Assembly: GCA_036270875.1 (NCBI GenBank)
Contig: DATBBR010000057.1
Coordinates: forward strand, 1 to 64,000
Source of the DNA: Acidimicrobiales bacterium
GTDB taxonomy: Bacteria; Actinomycetota; Acidimicrobiia; Acidimicrobiales; AC-9
Direction of reading: 5' to 3'
DNA length: 64,000 nt
In this document: piece after piece, positions 15,792-24,410 of the stretch
Position numbering within the stretch: position 1 is the stretch's first letter
Layout of the letters: each line of letters begins with the position of its first letter
The notes under the pieces: generated by a model
What the model was told of the DNA's origin: nothing
Seen by the model: only the letters and a program-made list of their open reading frames with translations
The model's database searches: none
Program-made: the position numbers and the translations under genes

Positions 15792-18146
15792 ATGGGGATC
15801 CGTACCTGGATGTTGCGTCGAGCCATGGGCCGACTGCGCATCACCGACGACATCGTCCGCTACCTGTCGACGTTCCAGCGCCTGGGCGAGACGGTCGAGG
15901 TCGAGATGCCCGGCGAGCTGCTGCCGGTGGGCGCCCGGACCGTCTTCCGGGCCGTCCGCACCCGCGCCGCGGCGCAGCTGGCCATGGACTGGGTCTGGCC
16001 GTGGTGGCTCGAGCGGCAGCTGGACCCGCGATCTCCGGCGTTCGTGCCTCGCGGGCACCTTCCGCTACTGACGAACGTGACCGGTCGGGCGTGGACGATG
16101 GTCGGCAACCCTGGCTCGTCGCGCAAGGGCATCGTGGATCCTCGTGGTCTGGTGACGCCGTGGTACGACGGATGGTCACTCGACTGGTGGGTCGAGTCGG
16201 AGGACGGGTGGCACCTGCCGTCACGAGACGGCGCGACCCACCAGCGCCTCGTCGACGGGACCCCCGTCGTGGAGACGACCGTCGTGGTGCCGGGCGGTCG
16301 CGCTGCCCATCGCGTCTACGCGGTGATGACCGGCGCCAGAGACGCCGTGAGCGGGACCGAGCTCCTGGTCGTCGAGCTCGAGAACCGGTCTCGACATCCC
16401 CTCGTCGTCGCCTTGGCTGTCCGGCCCTACAACCCCGAGGGCCTCGCCGTGGTGGAGAGGATCGCCCTGGAGGATCGCACCGTCATGGTCGACGGCCGGC
16501 CCGCTCTCCTGCTGCCCCGCCCGCCGAGCGCCGTCGCCGGTTCGACGTTCGCGGGCGGTGACTCGGCCACCACCGTGTTGCACGGTGGAGCGGGGCCCCA
16601 GCGCAACTTGTCACTTCGCTGTGAGGTGGGCCTGGCCCAGCTCGCGCTGGTGCTCCCGCTGGCGCCTGAGGCCACGCACCGGGTGGCCCTGCCCCTCGTC
16701 GCCGAGCGGCGCACCCGCCGGCGGCGGTTGGCCCGACGTCGGGCCGAGCGGGTGCCCGAGCTGCCAGCCACCCTGCCATCGAGCGCAGCGACGGCCCGCG
16801 ACTGGCGCACCCGCACCGATCGGGGCACGGATCTGGTCCTGCCGCGCGGGCGGTTGGCTGACGCTGTGGATGCCTGCCGGCGTTTCCTGGTGCTGTCCCA
16901 CGAGGGCACCGACGTGATGCCGGGGCCGTTCACGTACCACCGGTTCTGGTTTCGTGACGCGGCCTACCTCCTCGCCGCCCTCAACCGATACGGCTTCCAC
17001 GCCGAGGCGGCCGAGGTGCTCGCCTCGTATCCCGACCGACAGGGCCACGACGGGTTCTTCTTCAGTCAGCGCCAGGAATGGGACGCCAACGGGGCGGCAC
17101 TGTGGTCGCTCGCCGAGCACTGGCGCCTGAGCCGCGACGACGAGCTGGTGGCCCGCCTGGCCCCAACGATCGCCCGTGCCGCGGCGTGGATCGAGCACAA
17201 GCGCCACACCAAGCCCCGCTCGCGCCGCTCTGACCCGGCGCTCGAGGGCTTGATGCCCGCGGGCGTCTCTGCTGAGCACCTCGGACCGTTCGACTACTTC
17301 TTCTGGGACGACTTCTGGTCGCTCCGGGGCCTCGTCGACGCCGCGCCTCTGTTGCGGGTGGCCGGCGACGAGGCGGCGGCGGCGCGCGCCGACGAGTGGG
17401 CGGCCGGGATGCGAGCCGACCTCTGGGCGTCGATGGAGCGGACCTCTCGGCACCTGGGCACCCTGGTGATACCCGCCGGGCCGCACCGCCGTGTCGACCC
17501 CGGCATCATCGGGTCGCTGGTGGCCTGTCATCCGCTCGGGCTGATCCGGCCGCACGATCCGGCCATGGCCGCGACGGTGGAGGCCGTGCGCGAGCGCTTC
17601 CTCATCGGCTCAGCCTTCTTCCACGGCATCAGCCACACCGGTCTCGGGACCTATCTGACGCTCCAGTTGGCCTTCGTCGAGCTGGCCGCTGGTGACCGAC
17701 GAGCCCTCGACCGCCTCGAGTGGCTGGTGGGCGCGGCCAGTTCCACGTTCACGTGGCCAGAGGCCATTCACCCGTTGCTCGGCGACGGGTGCATGGGCGA
17801 CGGTCACCACGGGTGGGCGACCGCCGACTTCCTCTCCTTCGTGCGGGAGCTCCTGGTGCGGGAGACCGCCGACGGCCTGGCGCTGTGCACGATGCTGCCC
17901 GAGGAATGGTGCGGTCGTCCCCTCGCGGTGCACGGGGCGCCCACGCATCGAGGGTCGCTCTCCTTCCAGCTGGGTTGGGAGGCCGGCCGGGCCGTGCTGC
18001 GGTGGGAGCTCCAGGCCCATCCCGGCGCCGGGTCCGTCCGTCTCACCGCCCCTGGCCTCGATCCCAGCTGGTCGTCGGTCGAGCCCCGAGGGGAGGTCGA
18101 GCTCGCGATCGGCGCGCTGGCGCGCTCAGGCGGGTGGCCGCGATGA
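15792..18146 (+). CDS. Six-hairpin glycosidase-like protein (glucoamylase/debranching type)
   Basis: A 784-residue cytoplasmic protein with no signal peptide. The N-terminal half (1-330) is beta-rich; the C-terminal half resembles the (alpha/alpha)6 barrel of GH15/GH63/GH133 glycosidases, with FWFRDAAYLLAALNRYGF (about 382-399), QEWDANGAALWSLAEHW (about 434-450) and the acidic FDYFFWDDFWSLRG segment (about 500). Such proteins hydrolyse or debranch alpha-glucans, but the catalytic acids cannot be assigned with certainty here. It starts 10 bases after gpsA, and its stop overlaps the next gene by four bases (ATGA). Confidence 0.7.
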   Translation: MGIRTWMLRRAMGRLRITDDIVRYLSTFQRLGETVEVEMPGELLPVGARTVFRAVRTRAAAQLAMDWVWPWWLERQLDPRSPAFVPRGHLPLLTNVTGRAWTMVGNPGSSRKGIVDPRGLVTPWYDGWSLDWWVESEDGWHLPSRDGATHQRLVDGTPVVETTVVVPGGRAAHRVYAVMTGARDAVSGTELLVVELENRSRHPLVVALAVRPYNPEGLAVVERIALEDRTVMVDGRPALLLPRPPSAVAGSTFAGGDSATTVLHGGAGPQRNLSLRCEVGLAQLALVLPLAPEATHRVALPLVAERRTRRRRLARRRAERVPELPATLPSSAATARDWRTRTDRGTDLVLPRGRLADAVDACRRFLVLSHEGTDVMPGPFTYHRFWFRDAAYLLAALNRYGFHAEAAEVLASYPDRQGHDGFFFSQRQEWDANGAALWSLAEHWRLSRDDELVARLAPTIARAAAWIEHKRHTKPRSRRSDPALEGLMPAGVSAEHLGPFDYFFWDDFWSLRGLVDAAPLLRVAGDEAAAARADEWAAGMRADLWASMERTSRHLGTLVIPAGPHRRVDPGIIGSLVACHPLGLIRPHDPAMAATVEAVRERFLIGSAFFHGISHTGLGTYLTLQLAFVELAAGDRRALDRLEWLVGAASSTFTWPEAIHPLLGDGCMGDGHHGWATADFLSFVRELLVRETADGLALCTMLPEEWCGRPLAVHGAPTHRGSLSFQLGWEAGRAVLRWELQAHPGAGSVRLTAPGLDPSWSSVEPRGEVELAIGALARSGGWPR

Positions 18147-19378
18147 GCGACCAGGAGAAGGCCTTGGAAGACCGCATGCGCTCGCTCCTCGAGTCGCTCG
18201 GCGTCAGCGCCGAGGAGATCGACAGGGCGTCGGCCGAGGGCCATCTCTATCTCCTCACTGTCGATCGGCTCCTCGTCGCCGGTGTCCCGCGCTACACGGC
18301 GACGGAGGTGGCCGAGCGCTCGGGCATGCCGGTGGAGCTGACGGCGCGCTTCTGGCGGGCCCTGGGCTTCACCGACGTGACCGACGACGAGCGCCACTTC
18401 ACCGATGCCGATGTAGAGGCCCTCACCATCGCTCAGCGGTTCATGGACGAGGGACTGGCCGACGTCGAGGTGGCGCTCCAGATGACCAGAGTCATCGGAC
18501 TGTCGATGGCGCGCGTCGCCGAAGCCGAGGTCACGGCCTCGCCGCTGACCCGCAACGATCTCGATCCCGACGAAAAGGCGGACCTGTTCCTCCGCAGCCT
18601 CGACGTCATCCTTCCGAGCATCGGGCGGCTGCTCGAGTACGCCTGGCGCCGGCACCTCCAGGCCGCGTTCCGGCGGGCGATGCTGGCGTTCAGCAGGGGT
18701 GAGCTCAGCGGGGCGACGATCGAGGCGACGGTAGGTTTCGCCGACCTGGTGGGGTTCACCCTGCTCGCCCAGGAGCTGAGCGACGAGGCGCTCGCCGAGG
18801 TGGTGAGCCGCTTCGAGGCCCTCGCCTTCGACACCGTCGGCGCGCTCGGGGGACAGGTGGTCAAGGTGATCGGGGACGAAGTCATGTTCGTGGTGCGCGA
18901 CCCTGCGGAAGGAGCGAGGATCGCCCTGCGCCTGGCCGACGCCTACGCCGACGACGAGCTGTTGTCGGACGTGCGGGTTGGCCTGGCCAGCGGATCGGTC
19001 CTGGCCATGGAGGGTGACTACTACGGGCCGGTCGTCAACCTGGCCAGCCGCATCGTCAAGATCGCCATCCCCGGTACGGTGCTGGTGTCCGACGACGTGC
19101 ACGCTGCGCTGCGCGACGACGAGGAGCTGGCCTTCAAGCCCCTCCGGCCCCGCACCCTGAAGGATGTGGGACGGGTGCAGCTGTGGGCGCTGCACTGGGC
19201 GGGGACGGAGCCGCCCTCCGACGGCCGCTGGTCCTGGAGCCGTCGGCGCGGCCTTCCGGGCGTGCTGCCTGCCGCCGCCGAGCTGCGGGCCCGGGCGAGC
19301 GAGCTCCGGGATCGGGCGACCGACCGGCGGGAGGAGCGGCGCGAGGAGCGGCGGGATCGCGATGAACGGGAGGAGTAG
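18143..19378 (+). CDS. Class III adenylate cyclase with N-terminal regulatory domain (Rv1264-like)
   Basis: A 411-residue protein. Residues about 1-170 are helical and match the adenylate-cyclase regulatory domain of mycobacterial Rv1264, which responds to pH. Residues about 190-360 form a class III cyclase domain, with VGFADLVGFT (first metal Asp), VVKVIGDEVMFVV (second metal Asp and substrate lysine) and DYYGPVVNLASR (transition-state Asn and Arg). The tail is Arg/Glu-rich and probably coiled coil. The start ATG overlaps the stop of the glycosidase gene, linking the two translationally. All catalytic residues are present, so it should be active. Confidence 0.85.
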   Translation: MSDQEKALEDRMRSLLESLGVSAEEIDRASAEGHLYLLTVDRLLVAGVPRYTATEVAERSGMPVELTARFWRALGFTDVTDDERHFTDADVEALTIAQRFMDEGLADVEVALQMTRVIGLSMARVAEAEVTASPLTRNDLDPDEKADLFLRSLDVILPSIGRLLEYAWRRHLQAAFRRAMLAFSRGELSGATIEATVGFADLVGFTLLAQELSDEALAEVVSRFEALAFDTVGALGGQVVKVIGDEVMFVVRDPAEGARIALRLADAYADDELLSDVRVGLASGSVLAMEGDYYGPVVNLASRIVKIAIPGTVLVSDDVHAALRDDEELAFKPLRPRTLKDVGRVQLWALHWAGTEPPSDGRWSWSRRRGLPGVLPAAAELRARASELRDRATDRREERREERRDRDEREE

Positions 19379-19403
19379 GGCCCCATTCGTCAGTCGTCGG
19401 CCG

Positions 19404-22046
19404 TCAGCGGTCAGACAGGCGTGCGGTCGCCAGGCGTCGCGGGCCGAGATCGAAGCTGGCCTCGAAGGCGCGGAGCGGCCGGCCCGCGAGATCGACCAGT
19501 TGGCCCGATCGTCCGCCCACCGAGACCGCAGTCGGTGCGTCGGTGGGATTGAAGACACGGACCACGACCGCTTCGTCGTCCCGACGGACAGCTGACACCT
19601 CGGCGCCGGTGACGGCCAGGCCCTGTCCGCTCGGTGTCCGGTCACCGCCGCCAGACGCGGTCGTGGCGAAGAGCGGCAGGAACGCGTCGTCGGCCACGGC
19701 GTACGGATCGACCGGGCCGACGCAGACGGCATAGCGGCACTCCACCGGCCCCAGCATCTGCGCGCCCTCGACGGGTAGGGGCGGCCCCGCCGGCGACCGC
19801 CGGTACTTGGTCGTCGGCCGGGACAGGATGCCGGTTGCCCGCAGCAGCGTGAGGGCCAGCGTCTGCGCCCGGCCGTCGTGTCTGTCGATCAGCTCGTATT
19901 CGAGCAGACCCTCGTGTACGACGGTGAGGTCGCCGGCGGAGACGAAGCGCCGAGACGGGAACGTGGGCACCGCAAGCTCGTCGGTCCCCCCTTCGGTGTC
20001 GAGGCCCCGCTCCACCACCCCGAAGGCGCACTCGGCCCTGGAGGTCGACGCAGGGACGGGGAGGCGGAACAGTGTCCGCAGCCGATGATCACGGCACGGG
20101 TTGTCGAAGCTGGTCGTCACCCGCACCAGTCGCTCGCCCGCTCGCAGCTCGATGGCTGTCGTCACGACCACGGACCTCTCACCCACTCGGATACCGCGGT
20201 CGTCGTCGACCCGCTCGGGCCAGACGTAGGTCCGCCGGACGAGCAGCCGGCCGCGGACTGGTCCCCGCTCGGCCACCTCGACGGAGACGGCATCGGGCTG
20301 GTCGACGATGGTGTCGTGGATGGGCGGCGACCACGTGTAGGTGTCGCCCTGGTCGCCCTCGTCGACCAACCGGTCCAGGTCAGGGGACTCGTCGAGCGCG
20401 AAGGTACCTTTTGCATCGTCGATCGCCACGGTGATCAAGCCATTGCTCATCGACGCTCGGGCGTTCACCTCCACGGGGTGCTGCAGTGGCGCCGGGGCCC
20501 AGGCCGCCCACCCGAGGCCGGGCACCGCCTCGGCTCGGGCCAACACCCGCTGGCTCGGCCGCCGGTCGAGGTGCACGCGGACGCCGGCGTCGGGCCGGGC
20601 GCCCACGATGGCATAGAGCTCCCGCTTCACCTCCTCCACCGACGGGTTCGGTGTCAGGTGCGTGTCGGTGTGGAGCCACACGTCGACGCCACTGGCGCCG
20701 TAAGCGATCTCGGCGCTGTTGACGAAGTTGCCGTCACCGAGATCCTGACCCCGTATACGACCGAGCAGGGCGCGTAGGTGGTCGGCGCCCATCGTGTCGT
20801 CGCGACTGAGCGCGGGCCACGCCTCCAGCTGCTGGGTGCCCTCCACCAGCTCGTCGCCCGGTAGGACCAGCTCGATCAGCCCTCCCCGGCTCCGGCCGGC
20901 GGTGTTGACCACCACGGGGCCCGGGTCGGCCATCGACGAGCCCAGCTCGGCCAGGGCCCGCACGCTCAGACCCTCGGCCGCTTCGGTGGCACCGGCGAAG
21001 CGCTGCAGCACGGCGGCAGAGACGTCGTCGACCGAGCACGCCGAGATCGAGTCGTGGGCGGAGTTGCGCACCACCTGCAACCAGGCCGCGTCGATCAGTG
21101 CACCAGGCCAGCGTGAGGGAGGAAGGAACAGCGCGCAGAGCGGCTCCGCTACCCGCTCCAACGCCCGCTCGGCTCGCGCCGCCGCCTGCTTCACGTCGAC
21201 GCGTGTGGAGGCCACGCCCCTCAGCATGTGGGCCCGCTGTCCCGACCGCAGCTCACCCGACCAGCGCGGCAGCTCCTCGGTCGGCCGGCGGGCCAGCTCG
21301 GCGCCGAGGGGGGTGACGCACAGCTCGAAGTTTTCCTGGCTGGAGTTGGTCGCCGTCACGAGCGCACCGAGCCCGGGCTGTGGCCGCGCCCGGTCGGTGC
21401 CGTTCATCAGCAAGATCCCGTCGACGAGGAGCTTCCCCAGCTCGGCCTCGTGGGCGGTCAGCCGTCGGGTCAAGGCCGCGGGGTCGTGGGGTAGAGCGGC
21501 GCCGTTGCCGTAGCCGCGGGCCAGATACTCGGCCCGCACCGTCGAGCCGTCGGGGGCGGACCACCAGAACGCGGTCCGGTCGATCGTCGCCGGCACCCCC
21601 CGCCAGACGACGGCGTGGCCGAACCCGGCTTCCCTGAGGAGCTGAGGCATCTGGGCGACGTGGCCGAAGTTGTCGGCCAGGTAGCCGACGGGCATGGCGC
21701 CGCCGAAGCGGGCGGCGCGCGCCAGGCCGAGCTGCAGGTTGCGCACGATCGTCTCGCCCGAGACGAGGAACTCGTCCATCGGCACGTACCAGGGCCCGAT
21801 CTCCAGCCGCCCCGACGTGACCAGCTGCCGGATGCGCACTTCGGCTTCGGGTCTCACCTCCACGTAGTCGTCGATGGGGGCCGTCTGACCGTCGAGCAGG
21901 AACGCGGTGAAGGACTCGTCGCTCTCCAGCAGGGCGATCACGGCGTCGAGCAGATCGACCAGGTCAAGGCGAACGACCTCGAACCGCTGGGTCCACTCCC
22001 GGTCCCAGTGGGTGTGGGGAACGATGGCGACCCGGCGCCGGCCCAT
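19404..22046 (-). CDS. GH38 alpha-mannosidase
   Basis: An 880-residue retaining alpha-mannosidase that releases mannose from alpha-mannosides. The zinc motif HTHWDREW begins at residue 11, and the nucleophile lies in YLADNFGH (D125). The C-terminal beta-sandwich domains (from about residue 500) are of normal length. No signal peptide is visible, so it is probably cytosolic, as in mycobacteria. It begins with ATG and a leaderless -10, and converges with the cyclase gene. Confidence 0.92.
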   Translation of the reverse strand: MGRRRVAIVPHTHWDREWTQRFEVVRLDLVDLLDAVIALLESDESFTAFLLDGQTAPIDDYVEVRPEAEVRIRQLVTSGRLEIGPWYVPMDEFLVSGETIVRNLQLGLARAARFGGAMPVGYLADNFGHVAQMPQLLREAGFGHAVVWRGVPATIDRTAFWWSAPDGSTVRAEYLARGYGNGAALPHDPAALTRRLTAHEAELGKLLVDGILLMNGTDRARPQPGLGALVTATNSSQENFELCVTPLGAELARRPTEELPRWSGELRSGQRAHMLRGVASTRVDVKQAAARAERALERVAEPLCALFLPPSRWPGALIDAAWLQVVRNSAHDSISACSVDDVSAAVLQRFAGATEAAEGLSVRALAELGSSMADPGPVVVNTAGRSRGGLIELVLPGDELVEGTQQLEAWPALSRDDTMGADHLRALLGRIRGQDLGDGNFVNSAEIAYGASGVDVWLHTDTHLTPNPSVEEVKRELYAIVGARPDAGVRVHLDRRPSQRVLARAEAVPGLGWAAWAPAPLQHPVEVNARASMSNGLITVAIDDAKGTFALDESPDLDRLVDEGDQGDTYTWSPPIHDTIVDQPDAVSVEVAERGPVRGRLLVRRTYVWPERVDDDRGIRVGERSVVVTTAIELRAGERLVRVTTSFDNPCRDHRLRTLFRLPVPASTSRAECAFGVVERGLDTEGGTDELAVPTFPSRRFVSAGDLTVVHEGLLEYELIDRHDGRAQTLALTLLRATGILSRPTTKYRRSPAGPPLPVEGAQMLGPVECRYAVCVGPVDPYAVADDAFLPLFATTASGGGDRTPSGQGLAVTGAEVSAVRRDDEAVVVRVFNPTDAPTAVSVGGRSGQLVDLAGRPLRAFEASFDLGPRRLATARLSDR

Positions 22047-22058
22047 GGGGCCAGGCTA
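22047..22058 (-). promoter_or_regulatory. Leaderless -10 element of the alpha-mannosidase gene
   Basis: On the minus strand TAGCCT (22058-22053) is six bases before the ATG at 22046, with no ribosome site. Confidence 0.5.
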
Positions 22059-22097
22059 GGGGGCACGGCCGGCGGCGGGGTGGGGGCGCCCAGCCGG

Positions 22098-22112
22098 TAG
22101 CGTTTCGGGTTG
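22098..22112 (+). promoter_or_regulatory. Leaderless -10 element of the RpiB-like gene
   Basis: TAGCGT at 22098-22103 is nine bases before ATG 22113 (six before the alternative TTG 22110), with no ribosome site. Confidence 0.45.
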
Positions 22113-22520
22113 ATGCGCATCGCCTTCGGCACGGACGAATCGACCTCCCTCACGGCTGGCGTCGTGGCCGAGCTCGAGCGCCATGGCCACCAGGTGATCG
22201 ACGTGGCTCAGGCCGATCCCTGGCCGGAGGTCGGCCGTCTGGTGGGCGAGGCGGTGGCCTCTGGGCGCGCCGAGCGGGGCGTGGTGTGCTGCTGGACCGG
22301 GACGGGCGTGTCCATGGCGGCCAACAAGGTGCCGGGCGTGCGGGCGGCGTTGTGCACCGACGCCGAGACGGCGCGGGGGGCGCGGCGATGGAACGACGCC
22401 AATGTGCTCGCCTTCGGACTTCGGCTCACCTCCCCGGATGTGGCCCGGGAGATGCTCGACGCCTTCCTGGTCACCGACGTCGACGCCGACGAGAGAGAGA
22501 ACGTGAGCCGCCTGGGTTAG
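22113..22520 (+). CDS. RpiB/LacA/LacB-family sugar-phosphate isomerase
   Basis: A 135-residue protein with the RpiB fold. It keeps MRIAFGTDES at the N-terminus, VAELERHGHQVID, the anion-hole region CCWTGTGVSMAANKVPGVRAALC and the NDANVLAFGLR segment. RpiB interconverts ribose-5- and ribulose-5-phosphate; LacAB and related enzymes use other sugar phosphates. The active-site cysteine is represented in the VVCCWTGTG strand. It may be an RpiB-like isomerase of different specificity, since the DHAG motif of classical RpiB is replaced by TDES. Confidence 0.75.
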   Translation: MRIAFGTDESTSLTAGVVAELERHGHQVIDVAQADPWPEVGRLVGEAVASGRAERGVVCCWTGTGVSMAANKVPGVRAALCTDAETARGARRWNDANVLAFGLRLTSPDVAREMLDAFLVTDVDADERENVSRLG

Positions 22521-22531
22521 TGTGCTCCCCC
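22518..22531 (+). promoter_or_regulatory. Leaderless -10 element of the GYD gene
   Basis: TAGTGT at 22518-22523, whose first three bases are the stop codon of the previous gene, lies eight bases before the ATG at 22532. There is no ribosome site. Confidence 0.4.
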
Positions 22532-22819
22532 ATGAGCACCTACCTGATGCTCTCGACCATCGGTCCCGACGGGGCGTCGACGCTGCACGACAACCCCGAC
22601 CGCCTCAAGCAGGTGAACGCCGACGTCGAGTCGATGGGGGCCCGGGTACTACAGCAGTGGGCGCTGCTCGGACCGTACGACTTCGCCACCATCCTCGAGG
22701 CGCCCGACGAGATCACGATGGCCCGGGTGGCGCTCCGGCTCGGGGCGCGCGGGACGATCAAGACCTTGACGCTGAATGCCATCCCGATCGACGACTATCT
22801 GAGCTCGCTGCGCTCCTGA
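22532..22819 (+). CDS. GYD-domain protein
   Basis: A 95-residue single-domain protein of the GYD family (dimeric alpha-beta ferredoxin-like fold). The usual segments are present: YLMLSTIGPDGASTL, VESMGARVLQQWALLGPYDFATILEAPD and the RLGARGTIKTLTLNAIPID strand. Function in the family is unknown. ATG at 22532 gives exactly the domain length; an in-frame extension upstream lies inside the isomerase gene and is not used. Confidence 0.8.
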   Translation: MSTYLMLSTIGPDGASTLHDNPDRLKQVNADVESMGARVLQQWALLGPYDFATILEAPDEITMARVALRLGARGTIKTLTLNAIPIDDYLSSLRS

Positions 22820-22841
22820 CCGGTCAGGGCGACCTAACCGG

Positions 22842-23081
22842 TCAGTACCACCACAGCCCCGACTTCTTCGGGCGCTGCAACCTGACGTCGTCGGAGGCGA
22901 ACTCGCTGGGCAGGACGGAGCCGTCGGACAGCCTCCGCACCCGGTAGGTATCGCCGATGATCTCGGCCACCTCGAAACCTCGACTCCACGTGCCCAGGTA
23001 CCGGCTGCGGACGTCGACCGCTGTGCCGGCGACCAGCACCTCCGGGCCGGACCGTGTCTGGGGTGCGACTGTCTCGCCCAT
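22842..23081 (-). CDS. Small conserved-type hypothetical protein
   Basis: A 79-residue protein with a compact beta-barrel-like pattern: VDVRSRYLGTWSRGFEVAEI followed by YRVRRLSDGSVLPSEFASDDVR. This resembles small Tudor/SH3-like barrels seen in many actinobacterial hypothetical proteins. ATG is preceded by GGAGGG at seven bases, supporting translation. It is divergent from selD, and the shared 230-base region holds the structured element described at 23173-23291. Confidence 0.65.
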   Translation of the reverse strand: MGETVAPQTRSGPEVLVAGTAVDVRSRYLGTWSRGFEVAEIIGDTYRVRRLSDGSVLPSEFASDDVRLQRPKKSGLWWY

Positions 23082-23172
23082 CGCCTGCCCTCCGTTGCGG
23101 TGACTCGACGGTTGCCCCTCCAGCCGGGACCCCTGGCACCGGTCCGCACCGACGGACCGGGTGGACCGCTAG

Positions 23173-23291
23173 GGCGCTCATATTGGTCGATCGACCCGGG
23201 GAGCACAAGGGGTTATCCCTGCTGTACAGCGATAACTTCTGGTGTGCGGGCGATCCGGGGCGGTCACCTCCCCGGATCGCCGCGGAGCGCC
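23173..23291 (+). promoter_or_regulatory. Candidate structured RNA leader of selD (four helices around one junction)
   Basis: Between the divergent start at 23081 and selD, four perfectly paired elements are nested without clashes. P1 is GGCGCTC (23173-23179) with GAGCGCC (23285-23291). P2 is the 12-base palindrome GGTCGATCGACC (23185-23196). P3 is GCACA (23203-23207) with TGTGC (23243-23247), enclosing GTTATC/GATAAC (23212-23217, 23231-23236) and the palindrome GCTGTACAGC (23221-23230). P4 is a 12-bp hairpin, GGCGATCCGGGG (23249-23260) with CCCCGGATCGCC (23270-23281), loop nine bases. The ribosome site AGGAGG (23301-23306) begins nine bases after P1. Layout suggests a cis-regulatory RNA; the palindromes could instead be protein operators. 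No T-tract follows P4, so it is not a standard terminator. Confidence 0.5.
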
Positions 23292-23311
23292 GCCGACGAG
23301 AGGAGGCAGGT

Positions 23312-24349
23312 GTGGCCGAGTCGACCGGGACCACTGGCACCAGCGAGAGCGGTGACATCAGGCTGACCGAGTGGACGTCCTGCGGCGGCTGCGCCGCCAA
23401 ATGGGGGGCCGCACCGCTGTCGGCCCTGGTCCGCCAGCTGGCGGTCCGGGCCGACCCGTCGCTGCTTGTCGGCCTGGCGCCCTTCGACGATGCCGCCGTG
23501 TGGCGGATCAACGACGATGTCGCCCTGGTGTCGACCACCGACTTCTTCCCGCCCCTGGTGGACGACCCAGCTGACTTCGGGGCCGTGGCCGCGGCCAACG
23601 CCTGCTCCGACGTGTTCGCCATGGGAGGGCGCGTCGTGCTCGCCCTCAACATCTCGGCGTTCCCCGAGCACATGCCGCCGGAGGCGGTCGGCGACATCCT
23701 GGCCGCTGCCGCAGCCGTCGTCGCCGAGGCGGGCGGGCAGGTGGCAGGCGGTCACACCATACGGTCCGAGGAGCCCATATTCGGTTTGGCCGTGCAGGGC
23801 GTCGTCCACCCCGACCAGGTGTGGACCAAGGCCGGGGCGCGGGCGGGCGACGCGCTGGTGCTGTCCAAGCCGCTCGGCACGGGCATCGTGCTGGCCGGAG
23901 GGCGGCCCGCCGACTGCCGGTCGGCCGTCGTGGGCATGCGCGCGCTCAACCGGGCCGCGGCCGAGGGGCTCGCCGGTCTGGCCAGCCCGCCGCACGCAGT
24001 CACCGACGTCACCGGCTTCGGCCTCCTCGGCCACGCCTGGGAGATGGCCGAGCGCTCAGAGGCCCGTCTGTCAGTGTCGGCGCCGGCGTTGCCGCTCTAC
24101 CCCGGAGCGGAGGTGGCGGCCGCGGCCGGGACGCGCACGGGCGGCGACGCCCGCAACCGATCCCACCTCGAGGGGCGGGTGCGTTCATCGGCGCCGGCGG
24201 CGATCGAGGCCCTGGCCTACGACCCCCAGACCTCAGGAGGACTCCTGGCCGCGGTGACGCCGGCCGATGCGCGCCGTCTGGAGTCGGTGTCGGACTTCGT
24301 CACGATCGGCGAGGTCGTGGCCGGCCCCGCAGGCGTGTCGCTCAGCTGA
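23312..24349 (+). CDS. selD: Selenide, water dikinase (selenophosphate synthetase)
   Basis: A 345-residue SelD that makes selenophosphate, the selenium donor for selenocysteine tRNA or 2-selenouridine. The active-site loop reads TSCGGCAAKWG, giving the catalytic cysteine C27 and lysine K30 (the cysteine, not selenocysteine, form). DDAAVW, TDFFPPLVDDPADFGAVAAANACSDVFAMGG, GGHTIRSEEPIFGLAVQG, DVTGFGLLGHAWEMA and the C-terminal DPQTSGGLL motif follow in the usual order. GTG at 23312 is five bases after a perfect AGGAGG; longer in-frame extensions run through the structured leader and are unlikely. No selA, selB, selC or selU is in the window. Confidence 0.93.
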   Translation: MAESTGTTGTSESGDIRLTEWTSCGGCAAKWGAAPLSALVRQLAVRADPSLLVGLAPFDDAAVWRINDDVALVSTTDFFPPLVDDPADFGAVAAANACSDVFAMGGRVVLALNISAFPEHMPPEAVGDILAAAAAVVAEAGGQVAGGHTIRSEEPIFGLAVQGVVHPDQVWTKAGARAGDALVLSKPLGTGIVLAGGRPADCRSAVVGMRALNRAAAEGLAGLASPPHAVTDVTGFGLLGHAWEMAERSEARLSVSAPALPLYPGAEVAAAAGTRTGGDARNRSHLEGRVRSSAPAAIEALAYDPQTSGGLLAAVTPADARRLESVSDFVTIGEVVAGPAGVSLS

Positions 24350-24397
24350 GGGCGCGGACGAGTACCGAGCGCGCCGCGGCCCGCCCGCTCGAACCGG

Positions 24398-24410
24398 TAG
24401 CCTGCCGCCC
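24398..24410 (+). promoter_or_regulatory. Leaderless -10 element of rnhB
   Basis: TAGCCT at 24398-24403 is seven bases before the ATG at 24411; there is no ribosome site. Confidence 0.5.

Noticed and set aside
23203..23281. A tRNA-Sec (selC) gene upstream of selD
   Set aside because: No acceptor stem with CCA, no seven-base anticodon loop with TCA in place, and no TTCGA loop; the pairings differ from tRNA-Sec.
23249..23281. Intrinsic terminator before selD
   Set aside because: The 12-bp hairpin is strong but is followed by GC-rich sequence, not a T-tract.
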